DNA of 64,000 nt, from contig NZ_BJVJ01000008.1 in the NCBI RefSeq assembly GCF_007989085.1, forward strand, positions 62,001-126,000, read 5' to 3'. Positions 30,338 to 40,525 of this stretch are shown one piece after another. This stretch comes from Pseudonocardia sulfidoxydans NBRC 16205 (GTDB lineage Bacteria > Actinomycetota > Actinomycetes > Mycobacteriales > Pseudonocardiaceae). How positions within the stretch are numbered: position 1 is the stretch's first letter; every line of letters begins with the position of its first letter. The position numbers and the translations under genes are program-made. A model generated the notes under the pieces. That model did not search any database. It saw only the letters and a list, made by a program, of their open reading frames with translations, and was not told the origin of the DNA.

Positions 30338-30889
30338 TCACAACGTGCCGGAGGTCCCGTAGGAGTGGTCGGAACGGTCACGCCTGCCCTGCACGAACGC
30401 GTCGAGGGGCAACCCGAGCGCCGGCGGGAGCACCTGTGGGGTGCACGACCAGTCGTGCACCACCGTGCGGCTCGCGATCCGCCACACCCCGTCCCTCCGC
30501 GCGAACTGGTCCACGTACCTGCCGGCGAACACGTCGAGCGCCTCGGCGCTGCCGTCCGCGCTCCCCTCGGCCTCGGTCTGGGCCACGCGCCACAGGTAGG
30601 CGAAGACGTAGGTCTCGACCCGCGCCGTGTCCCCGTCGAGCTCGATCAGCTCGTTCGCCACCGCGTGGGTGGTGCGCAGCGCGGCCGACGTCAGCCGCCC
30701 GACGATGAACTCCGGGAACTCCTGGCCGGGGCCGGACCAGTAGCCGTGGTCGTCGACGGAGTCGAGGTGGTAGACGGAACGGATCAGCTCGACATCGCAC
30801 CGGTCGACCCCGCGGCAGTAGCGCATGAGCACGTCGTGGATGTCGGCCCGGTCCACGAGCGTGCGCAGCCGGTCGTCGTCGATGGTCAT
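30338..30889 (-). CDS. SnoaL-like (NTF2-fold) protein
   Basis: A 183-residue protein of the SnoaL_4 group: DRADIHDVLMRYCRGVDRCDVELIRSVYHLDSVDDHGYWSG, then TTHAVANELIELDGDTARVETYVFAYL and GRYVDQFARRDGVWRIASRTVVHDW. The Arg-Tyr, Asp and His positions are those used by aromatic dehydratases/cyclases and by beta subunits of ring-hydroxylating enzymes. GGGGAG precedes the ATG. It lies 23 bases downstream of gdhA on the same strand. Confidence 0.82.
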   Translation of the reverse strand: MTIDDDRLRTLVDRADIHDVLMRYCRGVDRCDVELIRSVYHLDSVDDHGYWSGPGQEFPEFIVGRLTSAALRTTHAVANELIELDGDTARVETYVFAYLWRVAQTEAEGSADGSAEALDVFAGRYVDQFARRDGVWRIASRTVVHDWSCTPQVLPPALGLPLDAFVQGRRDRSDHSYGTSGTL

Positions 30890-30912
30890 GGACTCACTCC
30901 CCGCAGGAACGG

Positions 30913-32663
<1,751 letters not shown>

Positions 32664-34097
32664 TCACACCGACGGCAACCAGTTCCCGTGCAGCCCCAGC
32701 GGGACCCGGACCGGCATGCGGACCGTCGCGACCGGTCCCGACGCGGGATCGGATGCCGGGAGGACGACCAGGGCGGACTCGCCCGTCCCGAAAGTGCTGG
32801 TGAATGCGAGCCACCACCCGCTGCCCGGGTCGTCCGAGCGCGGGTCCGGCGCGAACGCCGGCTCCCCGACCGCCACGTCGGCGGGCTCCCACCGCGACAT
32901 CGCCCCGGTGCGGGCGTCGTGCCACGCGAGGCCGTCACGCACACCGGGGTGCGGCGTCGGACGGGAGGTCCGCAGCGCGAACGCCGACACCGGGTGCTCG
33001 CGGCCGAGGAGCCGGTCGTCGATGCGGGGGAAGTCGACGTTCAGGTCGGAGACCGTCTCCCGGCGCACGGTGCCCGCGGCCGGGTCGAGGATCGCCCGGG
33101 TCATCCTCGGGGTTCCCGACGGGCCCGCCGTGATCCCCGACGGCTTGGCCCACTCCGCGTACTCCAGGACGACGACGTCCGCCGCCGCGTCGGCGGAGTC
33201 CTTCGCCTCGAACGCGTTGACGGTGTGCCACAGCCAGAAGGTCTCGTCGTCGCACCACCGCACGGGCCCGCCGTCACGGGGGACGAGCGCGATCCGGGTG
33301 CCCGTCTCGGGCTCCCAGGCCAGCATCGACCCGCCCCGCATCGCCGCCGCGACGTCGAAGAACAACGGGGACAGGACGAGCACCACGAACCGCGGCGTGA
33401 TCGCCATGTCGTGGATCATCACGGGCCGCTCCACCCCCTCGACCGGTCGCGGCGCGGTCGCGGTGCCGTCCCGGTCGATGGTCGTCCACGTCAGGAACGG
33501 GGGCTGCAGGTTGTAGTGGAACGCGATCATCTCGCCGGTCGCCGGGTCGATCTTGGGATGGGCGCAGATGCCGGCCGGGAGCGTGCCGTCGAAGGTCTCC
33601 GGCCCGACGGTCTCCAGCTGCGGCGACATCCGGTACGGCAGGGTGAACTCGGCCAGGGCGAGCAGCCGCCCGCCGTGCCGGACCACGTTGATGTCCGGGA
33701 GGTCGCGGACGGTACCCGCGAGGTGGGGGCCGACCTCGTCGGCGTCCGGCCGCCACGGGCTGAGCAGCCCGGGCCAGATCGCGTGCCCGACCTCCTCCTC
33801 CTTGACGAGCATGGGACTGCGGACGAACCGGTTGGTGTAGCGGGCCCGGCCCCCCGAGATCTCGACGCGGTGCAGCATGCCGTCCCCGTCCAAGGGATAG
33901 GTGTAGCTGCCGACCGGGGAGAAGCGCGGGTTGGGCCCGTTGCGGAGGTAGGCGCCGTCGAGGTCGGCGGGCAGCTCGCCCTCCACGGGCAGGTCGGTGA
34001 CGTCGACCTCGGCGGTGACCGGGGCGTACGGCCCGGTCAGGTGGATGTCGGTGCTGGTGTCGACGGCGGTGGGCCGCGGAATCTGCGTCGTGTTCAT
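32664..34097 (-). CDS. Carotenoid-cleavage oxygenase (RPE65/CCD family)
   Basis: A 477-residue non-heme iron oxygenase that cleaves carotenoids, apocarotenoids or stilbenes. The typical opening is LPADLDGAYLRNGPNPRFSPVGSY. The four iron-binding His appear in order in GICAHPKID, VMIHDMAI, WLWHTVNAFE and GLHGNWLP at the C-terminus. The family Glu is in NAFEAKD. ATG 34097 was chosen; longer frames enter the promoter. It is divergent from an alpha/beta-hydrolase gene, with long inverted repeats in between. Confidence 0.9.
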   Translation of the reverse strand: MNTTQIPRPTAVDTSTDIHLTGPYAPVTAEVDVTDLPVEGELPADLDGAYLRNGPNPRFSPVGSYTYPLDGDGMLHRVEISGGRARYTNRFVRSPMLVKEEEVGHAIWPGLLSPWRPDADEVGPHLAGTVRDLPDINVVRHGGRLLALAEFTLPYRMSPQLETVGPETFDGTLPAGICAHPKIDPATGEMIAFHYNLQPPFLTWTTIDRDGTATAPRPVEGVERPVMIHDMAITPRFVVLVLSPLFFDVAAAMRGGSMLAWEPETGTRIALVPRDGGPVRWCDDETFWLWHTVNAFEAKDSADAAADVVVLEYAEWAKPSGITAGPSGTPRMTRAILDPAAGTVRRETVSDLNVDFPRIDDRLLGREHPVSAFALRTSRPTPHPGVRDGLAWHDARTGAMSRWEPADVAVGEPAFAPDPRSDDPGSGWWLAFTSTFGTGESALVVLPASDPASGPVATVRMPVRVPLGLHGNWLPSV

Positions 34098-34125
34098 GGC
34101 TCGACACTGACCCCGTCGCCGGGCC

Positions 34126-34199
34126 GGAACATCCGCCATCGCACTCGGATGTCCGCCGCTGCCATTTTGCGCAGATACGAGCGGGATGGCGGATGTTCC
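34126..34199. promoter_or_regulatory. Widely spaced inverted repeat in the divergent promoter
   Basis: GGAACATCCGCCAT (34126-34139) is the exact reverse complement of ATGGCGGATGTTCC (34186-34199). A partial copy, CGGATGTCCGCC (34146-34157), lies between them. The arms are 46 bases apart, suited to a regulator that loops or binds as two dimers. It controls the carotenoid-oxygenase and hydrolase genes if real. Confidence 0.6.
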
Positions 34200-34271
34200 T
34201 GCTCGCCGGTGAGGGCAACGTCGGTGACGACGCGGAACCGGCCCGGCTCCGCAACCAGGAGAGGACCGATC

Positions 34272-35165
34272 GTGAACGCCACGCGTGCCCCCGAGTACAC
34301 CTCCTCGATCGCCGAGACCTCGCTCGGGCCCGTCGAGTACGCGGTCGTCGGCACCGGAGCCCCGGTCGTCGTGCTGCACGGCAGCCCCGGCGGTATCGAC
34401 GCCGCCGCGCTCATGGCCCGCATGCTGCCGCGGGACCGGATCAGCGCGATCCTGCTGTCACGGCCCGGCTACCTCGGCACCGATCTCGCGGGCCGGACGA
34501 CCATCGACGAGCAGGCCGACCTCGTCGCCGCACTCCTCGACCACCTGGGCATCGAGCGGGCCGGCGTCTACACGTGGTCCGGCGGCGGCCCCGCCGGCTA
34601 CCGGTTCGCCGTCCGCCACCCCGGCCGGGTCACCGCGCTCGTCGCGAACGCCGCCGTCAGCCGGGCGTACGAGCTGCCGCACCAGGACCTGCCGACCCGG
34701 CTGCTGTTCACCACCGCTCCCGGTCAGTGGCTGATGCGCCTGCTCGCCGCCCACCAGCCCCAGCAGTTCGTCCAGGGCACGCTCAGCAGCGAGGGCGACC
34801 TCGGCCCGGAGGAACTGACCGCGCGGGTCGAGCAGGTCTTCGCCGATCCCGACGCGCGACAGTTCGTCCTGGACCTCGGCCCCGCCTCCATGCCCGACAA
34901 GGTCCGCCGCGCCGGCTTCCGCAACGACCTCGACCGGTTCGCGGAGATCACGTCACTCGAACTCGGGAGGATCACCGCACCGACGTTGGTCGTCCAGGGC
35001 ACCGCCGACGCCGACCTGCCGCCCGCCCACAGCACCTTCGCCGCCGCCGCCGTCCCCGGCGCCGAGCTGCTCACCCTCGACCGGGGCACCCACCTCGCCC
35101 TCTACATCCACCCCGACGCCGCAGCCGCGCAGGCCCGCGTCGTCGACTTCCTCCTGCGTCGCTGA
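34272..35165 (+). CDS. Alpha/beta hydrolase
   Basis: A 297-residue hydrolase: VVVLHGSPGGIDAAAL, SRPGYLGTDL, nucleophile elbow VYTWSGGGPAGYRFA with Ser near residue 103, Asp in VVQGTADADLPP and His in LDRGTHLALY. The HGSPGG and SRPGYLGT wording is that of proline-iminopeptidase or haloperoxidase-like hydrolases. GTG 34272 follows AGGAGAGGA. It is followed at 45 bases by a membrane-protein gene. Confidence 0.83.
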   Translation: MNATRAPEYTSSIAETSLGPVEYAVVGTGAPVVVLHGSPGGIDAAALMARMLPRDRISAILLSRPGYLGTDLAGRTTIDEQADLVAALLDHLGIERAGVYTWSGGGPAGYRFAVRHPGRVTALVANAAVSRAYELPHQDLPTRLLFTTAPGQWLMRLLAAHQPQQFVQGTLSSEGDLGPEELTARVEQVFADPDARQFVLDLGPASMPDKVRRAGFRNDLDRFAEITSLELGRITAPTLVVQGTADADLPPAHSTFAAAAVPGAELLTLDRGTHLALYIHPDAAAAQARVVDFLLRR

Positions 35166-35210
35166 CCGACACCACCCGCACGACATCCGAATCCCGAAGG
35201 GAGCACGACC

Positions 35211-35861
35211 ATGACCAGCCACCACACCACCCGCACCACGTCCGGATCGTCCCTGTCCGCCCTGTCCCTCGTCGGCGCGTTCCTGCCCTGGATCGCGTTC
35301 ACCGTCGTCGCCCAGCGCCTCGCGGCCGACGGCGTCGCCTGGAGCGCACTGATCGCCGTCGCCATGACCGTCGTCGCGCTGCTCTGGGACCGTGCCCGCA
35401 ACATCCCCATGCAGCTCAACATCTACTCCGGGGTGCTGTTCGCGACGATGGCCGTCGCCGGGTTCGTCGGCGGCCGCGAGGTCGACCAGTGGCTCTTCGA
35501 GTGGGGCCGCCCGCTCGTCGGCGTCGTCCTCGGCCTGCTGATCCTGGCCACGGTCGGCGTCCGTCCCTTCACCGCGGAGTACGCGAAGAAGGACCTGCCC
35601 CGCGAGGCCTGGACCTCACCGGTCTTCGTGAAGATCAACCGGGTGCTGTCGGCGGCGTGGGGCGCGGCGATCGTGGTCATCGGCCTGTCCGGTGTCGTCG
35701 TCGCCGCGCTGGAGGGCCAGCCCACCGGCACCGACTCGCCGTACCTGCTCGACCTCGCCCTGAACTGGGTCGTCCCGATCGTGGCGCTCGTCTGGGCCGT
35801 CCACTTCACCAAGACCTACCCCGACCGCGTCACCGGCTCCGCCACCGCGAGGAACGGCTGA
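35211..35861 (+). CDS. Six-helix integral membrane protein, unknown function
   Basis: A 216-residue protein with about six hydrophobic helices (for example WIAFTVVAQRL, SALIAVAMTVVALLWD, GVLFATMAVAGFVGG, LVGVVLGLLILATVGVRPF, WVVPIVALVWAVHF). No known motif recognised. Probably co-transcribed with the hydrolase, behind the same divergent promoter as the carotenoid oxygenase. Confidence 0.75.
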   Translation: MTSHHTTRTTSGSSLSALSLVGAFLPWIAFTVVAQRLAADGVAWSALIAVAMTVVALLWDRARNIPMQLNIYSGVLFATMAVAGFVGGREVDQWLFEWGRPLVGVVLGLLILATVGVRPFTAEYAKKDLPREAWTSPVFVKINRVLSAAWGAAIVVIGLSGVVVAALEGQPTGTDSPYLLDLALNWVVPIVALVWAVHFTKTYPDRVTGSATARNG

Positions 35862-35895
35862 ACCTGGAGACGACGGCCGGGGACCGGGTGGGAGT

Positions 35896-36102
35896 TCAGT
35901 CCTCGACCCGCTGCACGGCGACGACCTGCAGCCCGAGGTCCTGGATGAGGGCGAGCACACCGTGGAGGTGGGCGTCGTCGACGACGGTGCCGCGGACGAC
36001 GGTCTCCGGCGGAGCGTCGCGGACCGTCATGCCTTCGAACGCCTCCCGGGTGCTGGGCGCGAGGTGTCCGGCGATGCGGAACTCGTAGCGGTGCGACGTC
36101 AT
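35896..36102 (-). CDS. Small conserved protein (68 aa)
   Basis: Sequence MTSHRYEFRIAGHLAPSTRE continues to VRDAPPETVVRGTVVDDAHLHGVLALIQDLGLQVVAVQRV. I recognise this as a small protein common in actinobacteria, with a beta-alpha pattern suggesting a compact dimer. Function unknown. GAGGAA lies just before the ATG, and the AI-2E-type transporter gene ends 13 bases upstream, so they may be co-transcribed. Confidence 0.7.
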   Translation of the reverse strand: MTSHRYEFRIAGHLAPSTREAFEGMTVRDAPPETVVRGTVVDDAHLHGVLALIQDLGLQVVAVQRVED

Positions 36103-36115
36103 CGTTCCTCCGCGA

Positions 36116-37222
36116 CTAGTCGGGCGAGGCCGTGGGCTCCGGCGGCGGTGCGGGTGGTCGGCTGCCGACGAGGGCGTCCAGCCAGTGCGCCCGGGGGTCG
36201 GCGTCGACGAGCAGCACCTTGGCCAGCAACGTGAGCGGCACGGCGAGCACCGCGCCGAGCGGTCCGAGCAGCCAGGCCCAGAACACGAGCCCGACCAGCG
36301 TCAAGGACACCGAGAGGCCGACGGCGTCGCCGACGAACTTCGGCTGCACCACCGAGGTCAGCACGAAGTTGACGGCGAGGAACACCACCGCGACGACGAT
36401 TGCGCTGCCCCAGCCGCCGGTCAGGATCGCGAGCAGCAGCGGTGGGACGAGCCCGATCCAGAAGCCGATGTAGGGGATGTAGTTGGTGATGAACACCAGC
36501 ACGCCCCACAGCAGCGCCAACGGGATCCCGAGGAACGTGAGGACGACGGCGTCGACGACGCCGGTGACGAGCCCGACGATCGTGGTCACCACCAGGAAGC
36601 GGCGGGTGCCGGTCGCGAACTCCCGCAACGCCGTCGCGACGTGCGGACGGCGCGTCGCGACGGCCTGGATCCGCGGACCCGCCCCGGCCGCTTCGACGCC
36701 GAGGAACAGCAGCAGCGACAGCAGGAAGACGAGGTTTCCGGCGAGCCCGGCCAGCCCGGCCAGCAGCCCGGTGACGATCTGGACGAACCGTCCGTAGTCG
36801 AGTCCCGCGGCGATGCTGCGCAGCTGGTCCGGTCCGACCCCGAACCTGCCGAGCAGCTCCAGGGTCGAGGTGACGACGCCGTTGAGCTCGGCGGCGTAGC
36901 CGGGCAGGATCGTCGCGAGCCGGGCGACGGAGTAGACGATCACCGCGGCGAGCACGACGAGGACCGCGTAGATCGCGAGCACCAGCACGGCGGTGGCCAG
37001 CCAGCGCGGGGCGCCGCGGCGGACCAGCGCCCCGTGCAGCGGATGAACCATGATCACCAGGACGAGCGCCAGGAACACCGGCGCGACCAGCCAGGATGCC
37101 GCGGCCGCGCCTGCGGCGACGACGACGAGCGCGGCGAGGGTGAGCAGCACGGCCGTGGCGCGTGGCAGACCGGGTTGCGACGGGGCGGCCGCGTCACCGT
37201 GCGACACGCGGGCATCGGTCAT
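36116..37222 (-). CDS. AI-2E/PerM-family transporter
   Basis: A 368-residue membrane protein of the AI-2E family: about eight helices, paired near the N-terminus (AVLLTLAALVVVAAGAAAASWLV), with the hallmark central part LLALIWG-like ALLWGVLVFITNYIPYIGFWIGLVPP and QPKFVGDAVGLSVSLTLVGLVFWAWLLGPLGAVLAVPL. Members export small molecules or exchange ions. Overlaps the upstream YihY gene by four bases. Confidence 0.88.
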   Translation of the reverse strand: MTDARVSHGDAAAPSQPGLPRATAVLLTLAALVVVAAGAAAASWLVAPVFLALVLVIMVHPLHGALVRRGAPRWLATAVLVLAIYAVLVVLAAVIVYSVARLATILPGYAAELNGVVTSTLELLGRFGVGPDQLRSIAAGLDYGRFVQIVTGLLAGLAGLAGNLVFLLSLLLFLGVEAAGAGPRIQAVATRRPHVATALREFATGTRRFLVVTTIVGLVTGVVDAVVLTFLGIPLALLWGVLVFITNYIPYIGFWIGLVPPLLLAILTGGWGSAIVVAVVFLAVNFVLTSVVQPKFVGDAVGLSVSLTLVGLVFWAWLLGPLGAVLAVPLTLLAKVLLVDADPRAHWLDALVGSRPPAPPPEPTASPD

Positions 37223-38199
37223 CGGGGTTCTCCTGGGGGTTGCGGTGGATCAGCGTGGGCGGCCGGGGCGTCCGGCGGACAGGCCCGGCCCGGGTGAGAA
37301 CTCGGTCGGCGAGGACCCGGCGGGCGAGCACCTGGTGGGGTGGACGGATCCGCGGTGGCCAGCCACGCCGCCAGGGAGAGCAGGACCCGCGCCGCCGCGA
37401 ACAGGAACGCGAGCCCCGCGAGCAGCGACCCGAACACCGCGCCGCCCAGCGAGCCGGAGGTGGCACCGATGGTCAGGGTCGTCACCACCGTGATCGCCTC
37501 GAACAGCAGCGCGCCCGTCGCCGCCACGGGCGCGACCGTCCGCACCGCCATCCGGTGCCCGGGCAACCGGCTCAGCAACCACACCAGCACCGACCAGACG
37601 ATCCCCCACCCCAGGACGAGACCGACGAGGCTGACCAGCACCCCCGCCGCGGGCGAGTCGGCGAGCCCGAGGAGGTCGAGCGCCGCGCCGAGCCCACCGG
37701 TCGCGCTGACGGTGAGCGCGACCGACGCCGGCACGGCCACGAGCAGCACCAGCAGCGAGGCCGTGTCGCGCAGGATCCGTCGCGGCGACGCGGGCGGGCG
37801 CGGCGGGAGCTCCCACATCGCCGAGATCGCCTCGCGGACGACGGCGATCCAGGTCGTCCCCGCCCAGACGGCCGCGACGAAGCCGACCGACGCGACCGGC
37901 ACCCGGCCGGACACCGTGGCGTCGACGAGCGGGACGACGGTCTCGGCGATCGGTGCTGGGAACCCGCTGACGACCCACGTCTCCAGGTCGGCCACGAGAT
38001 CCGGTCGGGCCCACAGCAGGAACCCGGCCGCGGCGAACAACACCATCAGCAGCGGCACCGCCGCGAGGACGGTCGCGAACGCGACGGCCGAGGCGAGGTG
38101 GTTGCCGCGCTGCGCGAAGAAGCGACGGCCCGCCCGGTGCAGGTGGTCCGCCGCCCGGTACCGCTGCCGAAGGTCCGCGCCCCATCGGCGGGGGTCCAT
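37219..38199 (-). CDS. YihY/BrkB-family membrane protein
   Basis: A 326-residue integral membrane protein. RRFFAQRGNHLASAVAFATVLAAVPLLMVLFAAAGFLL is the usual YihY start, and there are six predicted helices ending with the family block VFGSLLAGLAFLFAAARVLLSLAAWL. A Pro-rich hydrophilic tail of about 45 residues follows, longer than in many relatives. Function of the family is unsettled. It is coupled to the AI-2E transporter gene. Confidence 0.85.
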   Translation of the reverse strand: MDPRRWGADLRQRYRAADHLHRAGRRFFAQRGNHLASAVAFATVLAAVPLLMVLFAAAGFLLWARPDLVADLETWVVSGFPAPIAETVVPLVDATVSGRVPVASVGFVAAVWAGTTWIAVVREAISAMWELPPRPPASPRRILRDTASLLVLLVAVPASVALTVSATGGLGAALDLLGLADSPAAGVLVSLVGLVLGWGIVWSVLVWLLSRLPGHRMAVRTVAPVAATGALLFEAITVVTTLTIGATSGSLGGAVFGSLLAGLAFLFAAARVLLSLAAWLATADPSTPPGARPPGPRRPSSHPGRACPPDAPAAHADPPQPPGEPR

Positions 38200-38207
38200 G
38201 TCGCCGG

Positions 38208-39629
38208 TCAGATCGTGATCCGGCCGGTGGCGAGGCCGACGACCCCGGCCACGGCACCGGCGACGACGAGCACGAGCAGCACCAGCTCGACAGGGGTGAA
38301 GGCCCGGGCCTTCTGTTCACGTCGCGCGCGCAGGAACAGCAGCGTCCCCGGCGCGTAGACGATGCAGGACATGAGCAGGAACTCCACGCCCGCGGCGACG
38401 ATCAGGAAGAGCGTGTAGATCGTCGCCAGCGCGGCGACCAGCAACTCCCGGAACCGGCCGGGCGAGATGCGCACCGCGTAGCCCGCGGCGAGCAGGTAGG
38501 GCACCAGCGACAGTGAGGTGCAGAGCTTGAGGGTGAAGGTGAACGCGTCGTCGGAGAACAGGGTGAGCAGCAGGACGATCTGGCTGAGACCGCTGGTGAG
38601 CAGCAGTGCCGGGGCGGGGACGTCCTTGGCGTTGAGCCGGGACAGGAAGCGCGGCATGTCGGAGTGCTTCGCGGCGACGAACAGCACCTCGGCGGCCATC
38701 AGCGTCCACGCCAGGTAGGCGCCGAGCACCGAGACGATCACCCCGACGCTGATGAAGACCGACCCCCACGGGCCGACCACCGACTCCAGCACGCCCGCGA
38801 CCGAGGGCTGGCGCTGATCGGCCAGGTCGGCACGGGGCAGCACACCGTAGGACAGGACCGAGACCGACGCGAACAGCGCCAGCACCGACAGGAACCCCAC
38901 GACGGTCGCGCGGCCGACGTCCTCGCGGCGCTTCGCGTAGCGGGAGTAGACGCTCGCCCCCTCGATCCCGAGGAAGACGAACACGGTGATCAGCATCGTC
39001 GCCAGGATCTGGCTGCCCAGCCCGGTGGTGTAGCCCGCGCCGCCGAAGAAGTTGGCGGAGAACACGTCGGCCTTCAGCGCGAACACGAGGATGACCACGA
39101 ACGTCACGAGCGGGACGATCTTGGCGACGGTCACGACGGTGTTGATGCCGGTCGCCTCGCGGACCCCGCGCAGGATGAGGAACGCGAAGGCCCACAGGCC
39201 GATCGAGGAGATCACGACGGCCAGAACCGTGTCGCCCTCGCCGAGGGCCGGGAACAGGGCGCCCAGCGTCGACTTGATCAACACCCAGTAGGTCACGTTC
39301 CCGACGCAGGCGCTGGCCCAGTAGCCGAACGCGGACAGGAAGCCGGGGTAGTCGCCGAAACCCGCCTTGGCGTAGGCGTAGACACCGGCGTCGAGGTCGG
39401 GCTTGCGGACGGCGAGGTTCTGGAAGACGAACGCCAGCATGAGCATCCCGACACCGGCGACCGCCCACGCGATCAGCGCACCGAGGCCGCCGGTGGCCTG
39501 GGCGAAGTTGCGCGGCAGCGAGAACACGCCGGCCCCGACCATCGACCCGACGACCATCGCGGTCAGGGCGGGCAGTGCCAGCGTCGCGGCGGCCTTCTGC
39601 TCTGCCGCTGGGGCACGCTGCTCGGTCAC
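38208..39629 (-). CDS. arcD: Basic amino acid antiporter, arginine:ornithine ArcD-like (APA family)
   Basis: A 473-residue, 12-helix APC transporter. Start LALPALTAMVVGSMVGAGVFSLPRNFAQATGG has the GSMVGAG ligand-binding motif of the basic amino-acid/polyamine antiporters; KPDLDAGVYAYAKAGFGDYPGFLSAFGYW and EGASVYSRYAKRREDVG are typical of ArcD. It would exchange external arginine for ornithine or another product. GTG 39629 fits the family start; it overlaps the stop of a five-codon leader ORF that has its own strong ribosome site. The genes upstream are arcA and marC. Confidence 0.85.
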   Translation of the reverse strand: MTEQRAPAAEQKAAATLALPALTAMVVGSMVGAGVFSLPRNFAQATGGLGALIAWAVAGVGMLMLAFVFQNLAVRKPDLDAGVYAYAKAGFGDYPGFLSAFGYWASACVGNVTYWVLIKSTLGALFPALGEGDTVLAVVISSIGLWAFAFLILRGVREATGINTVVTVAKIVPLVTFVVILVFALKADVFSANFFGGAGYTTGLGSQILATMLITVFVFLGIEGASVYSRYAKRREDVGRATVVGFLSVLALFASVSVLSYGVLPRADLADQRQPSVAGVLESVVGPWGSVFISVGVIVSVLGAYLAWTLMAAEVLFVAAKHSDMPRFLSRLNAKDVPAPALLLTSGLSQIVLLLTLFSDDAFTFTLKLCTSLSLVPYLLAAGYAVRISPGRFRELLVAALATIYTLFLIVAAGVEFLLMSCIVYAPGTLLFLRARREQKARAFTPVELVLLVLVVAGAVAGVVGLATGRITI

Positions 39630-39643
39630 GCCGGCTTGTCCAT
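39626..39643 (-). other. Five-codon leader ORF (MDKPA) overlapping the arcD start
   Basis: GAGGAG (39649-39654) stands five bases before ATG 39643. The frame reads Met-Asp-Lys-Pro-Ala-stop, and its TGA shares bases with the GTG of arcD (GTGA). arcD itself has no close ribosome site, so ribosomes probably reach it by re-initiation from this mini-ORF. Confidence 0.5.
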
Positions 39644-39724
39644 CCGTGCTCCTCGATCTGGTCGCGGCGGGGCCGGGCGGCGTCCGGCGCGCCGGACGAT
39701 TCCGCGTCGCCCGGCTCTCACCCG

Positions 39725-39741
39725 TCACCCCCGGTGGGTGA
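39725..39741. promoter_or_regulatory. 17-bp palindrome upstream of arcD, shared with arcA
   Basis: TCACCCCCGGTGGGTGA: 7 of 8 base pairs match around a central G. It lies 96 bases before arcD. The same pattern, TCACCC-N5-GGGKGA, occurs 79 bases before arcA (41855-41871). Confidence 0.5.
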
Positions 39742-39788
39742 GAACTCGGCCCGCACCGTCAGTGGGGTGTGGCGAGCGCGGCCGGCGG

Positions 39789-40520
39789 TCACGGGTTCAG
39801 TCCGCGCAGGACGTCGACGACCATCCGGGTCACGCCACTCGTGAGGAGCATGACGGCGATCGCGGTCAGCAGGATGCCCGCGATCCGTTCGAGAAAGGCC
39901 TGGGTGGACGCCTTGGCCCGGCGCTGGACGTGTGCCGCGGTGTAGAGCGTCGCCCCGGTGACGGCGGCGTAGAGGACGCCGGCGATCGACAGCGCGACGA
40001 TCTCGCCGACCGACGTCGCATCGGCCCGGAAGCCGACGAAGAACGCGAACGTGGTGCCACCGACGGTCAGGGGGAAGGTCACCGGCACGAACGCGTACTT
40101 CCGCCAGGCCGGGGCCTCGGCGGGTGCCTCGACAGCGACGCCGCGGGCGGCGGGCGTCCCCGCGGCACCGTCGGCGCCGATCGGCTCTCCGGTACCCGTC
40201 CGGTCGTCGGCAGGTTCCGGTTCCGGCGGGTGCGCCGCGACGCCCCGCATGAGCGGGACACCCTCGTAGAGCAGCGCGATCCCGCCGACGGCCGTCAGCG
40301 CCGCCGTGCTGATCCCGAGCAGCTCCAACAGTGGCTCGCCCACCCACAGCGCCACGAGCCCGAAGATCGAGACGTTGAGGAACAGCGCGAGCGCCAGCCG
40401 CAGCTGGCCGCGGCCGTCCAGCCTGCCGACGACGGGGAAGTACGACGACAGCGCTGCGATCGGGCTGTAGAGCGCGACGAGCGCGAGGAAGAGCAGCAGC
40501 GGCTGCCCGAACAGGTCCAC
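39789..40520 (-). CDS. MarC-family integral membrane protein
   Basis: A 243-residue protein with six helices. VDLFGQPLLLFLALVALYSPIAALSSYFPVVG is a clear MarC start, and the second half begins PVTFPLTVGGTTFAFFVGFRAD, the repeated MarC motif. A hydrophilic insert rich in Pro, Glu and Gly separates the halves. MarC function is unknown. The start lies five bases after the arcA stop with no separate ribosome site, so it is translated by coupling to arcA. Confidence 0.83.
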   Translation of the reverse strand: MDLFGQPLLLFLALVALYSPIAALSSYFPVVGRLDGRGQLRLALALFLNVSIFGLVALWVGEPLLELLGISTAALTAVGGIALLYEGVPLMRGVAAHPPEPEPADDRTGTGEPIGADGAAGTPAARGVAVEAPAEAPAWRKYAFVPVTFPLTVGGTTFAFFVGFRADATSVGEIVALSIAGVLYAAVTGATLYTAAHVQRRAKASTQAFLERIAGILLTAIAVMLLTSGVTRMVVDVLRGLNP

Positions 40521-40525
40521 CCGCG

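Noticed and set aside
37292-39749. 14-base exact repeat GGGTGAGAACTCGG at 37292 and 39736
   Set aside because: Several 14-base repeats are expected by chance in 64 kb of GC-rich DNA; the first copy is inside a coding region.
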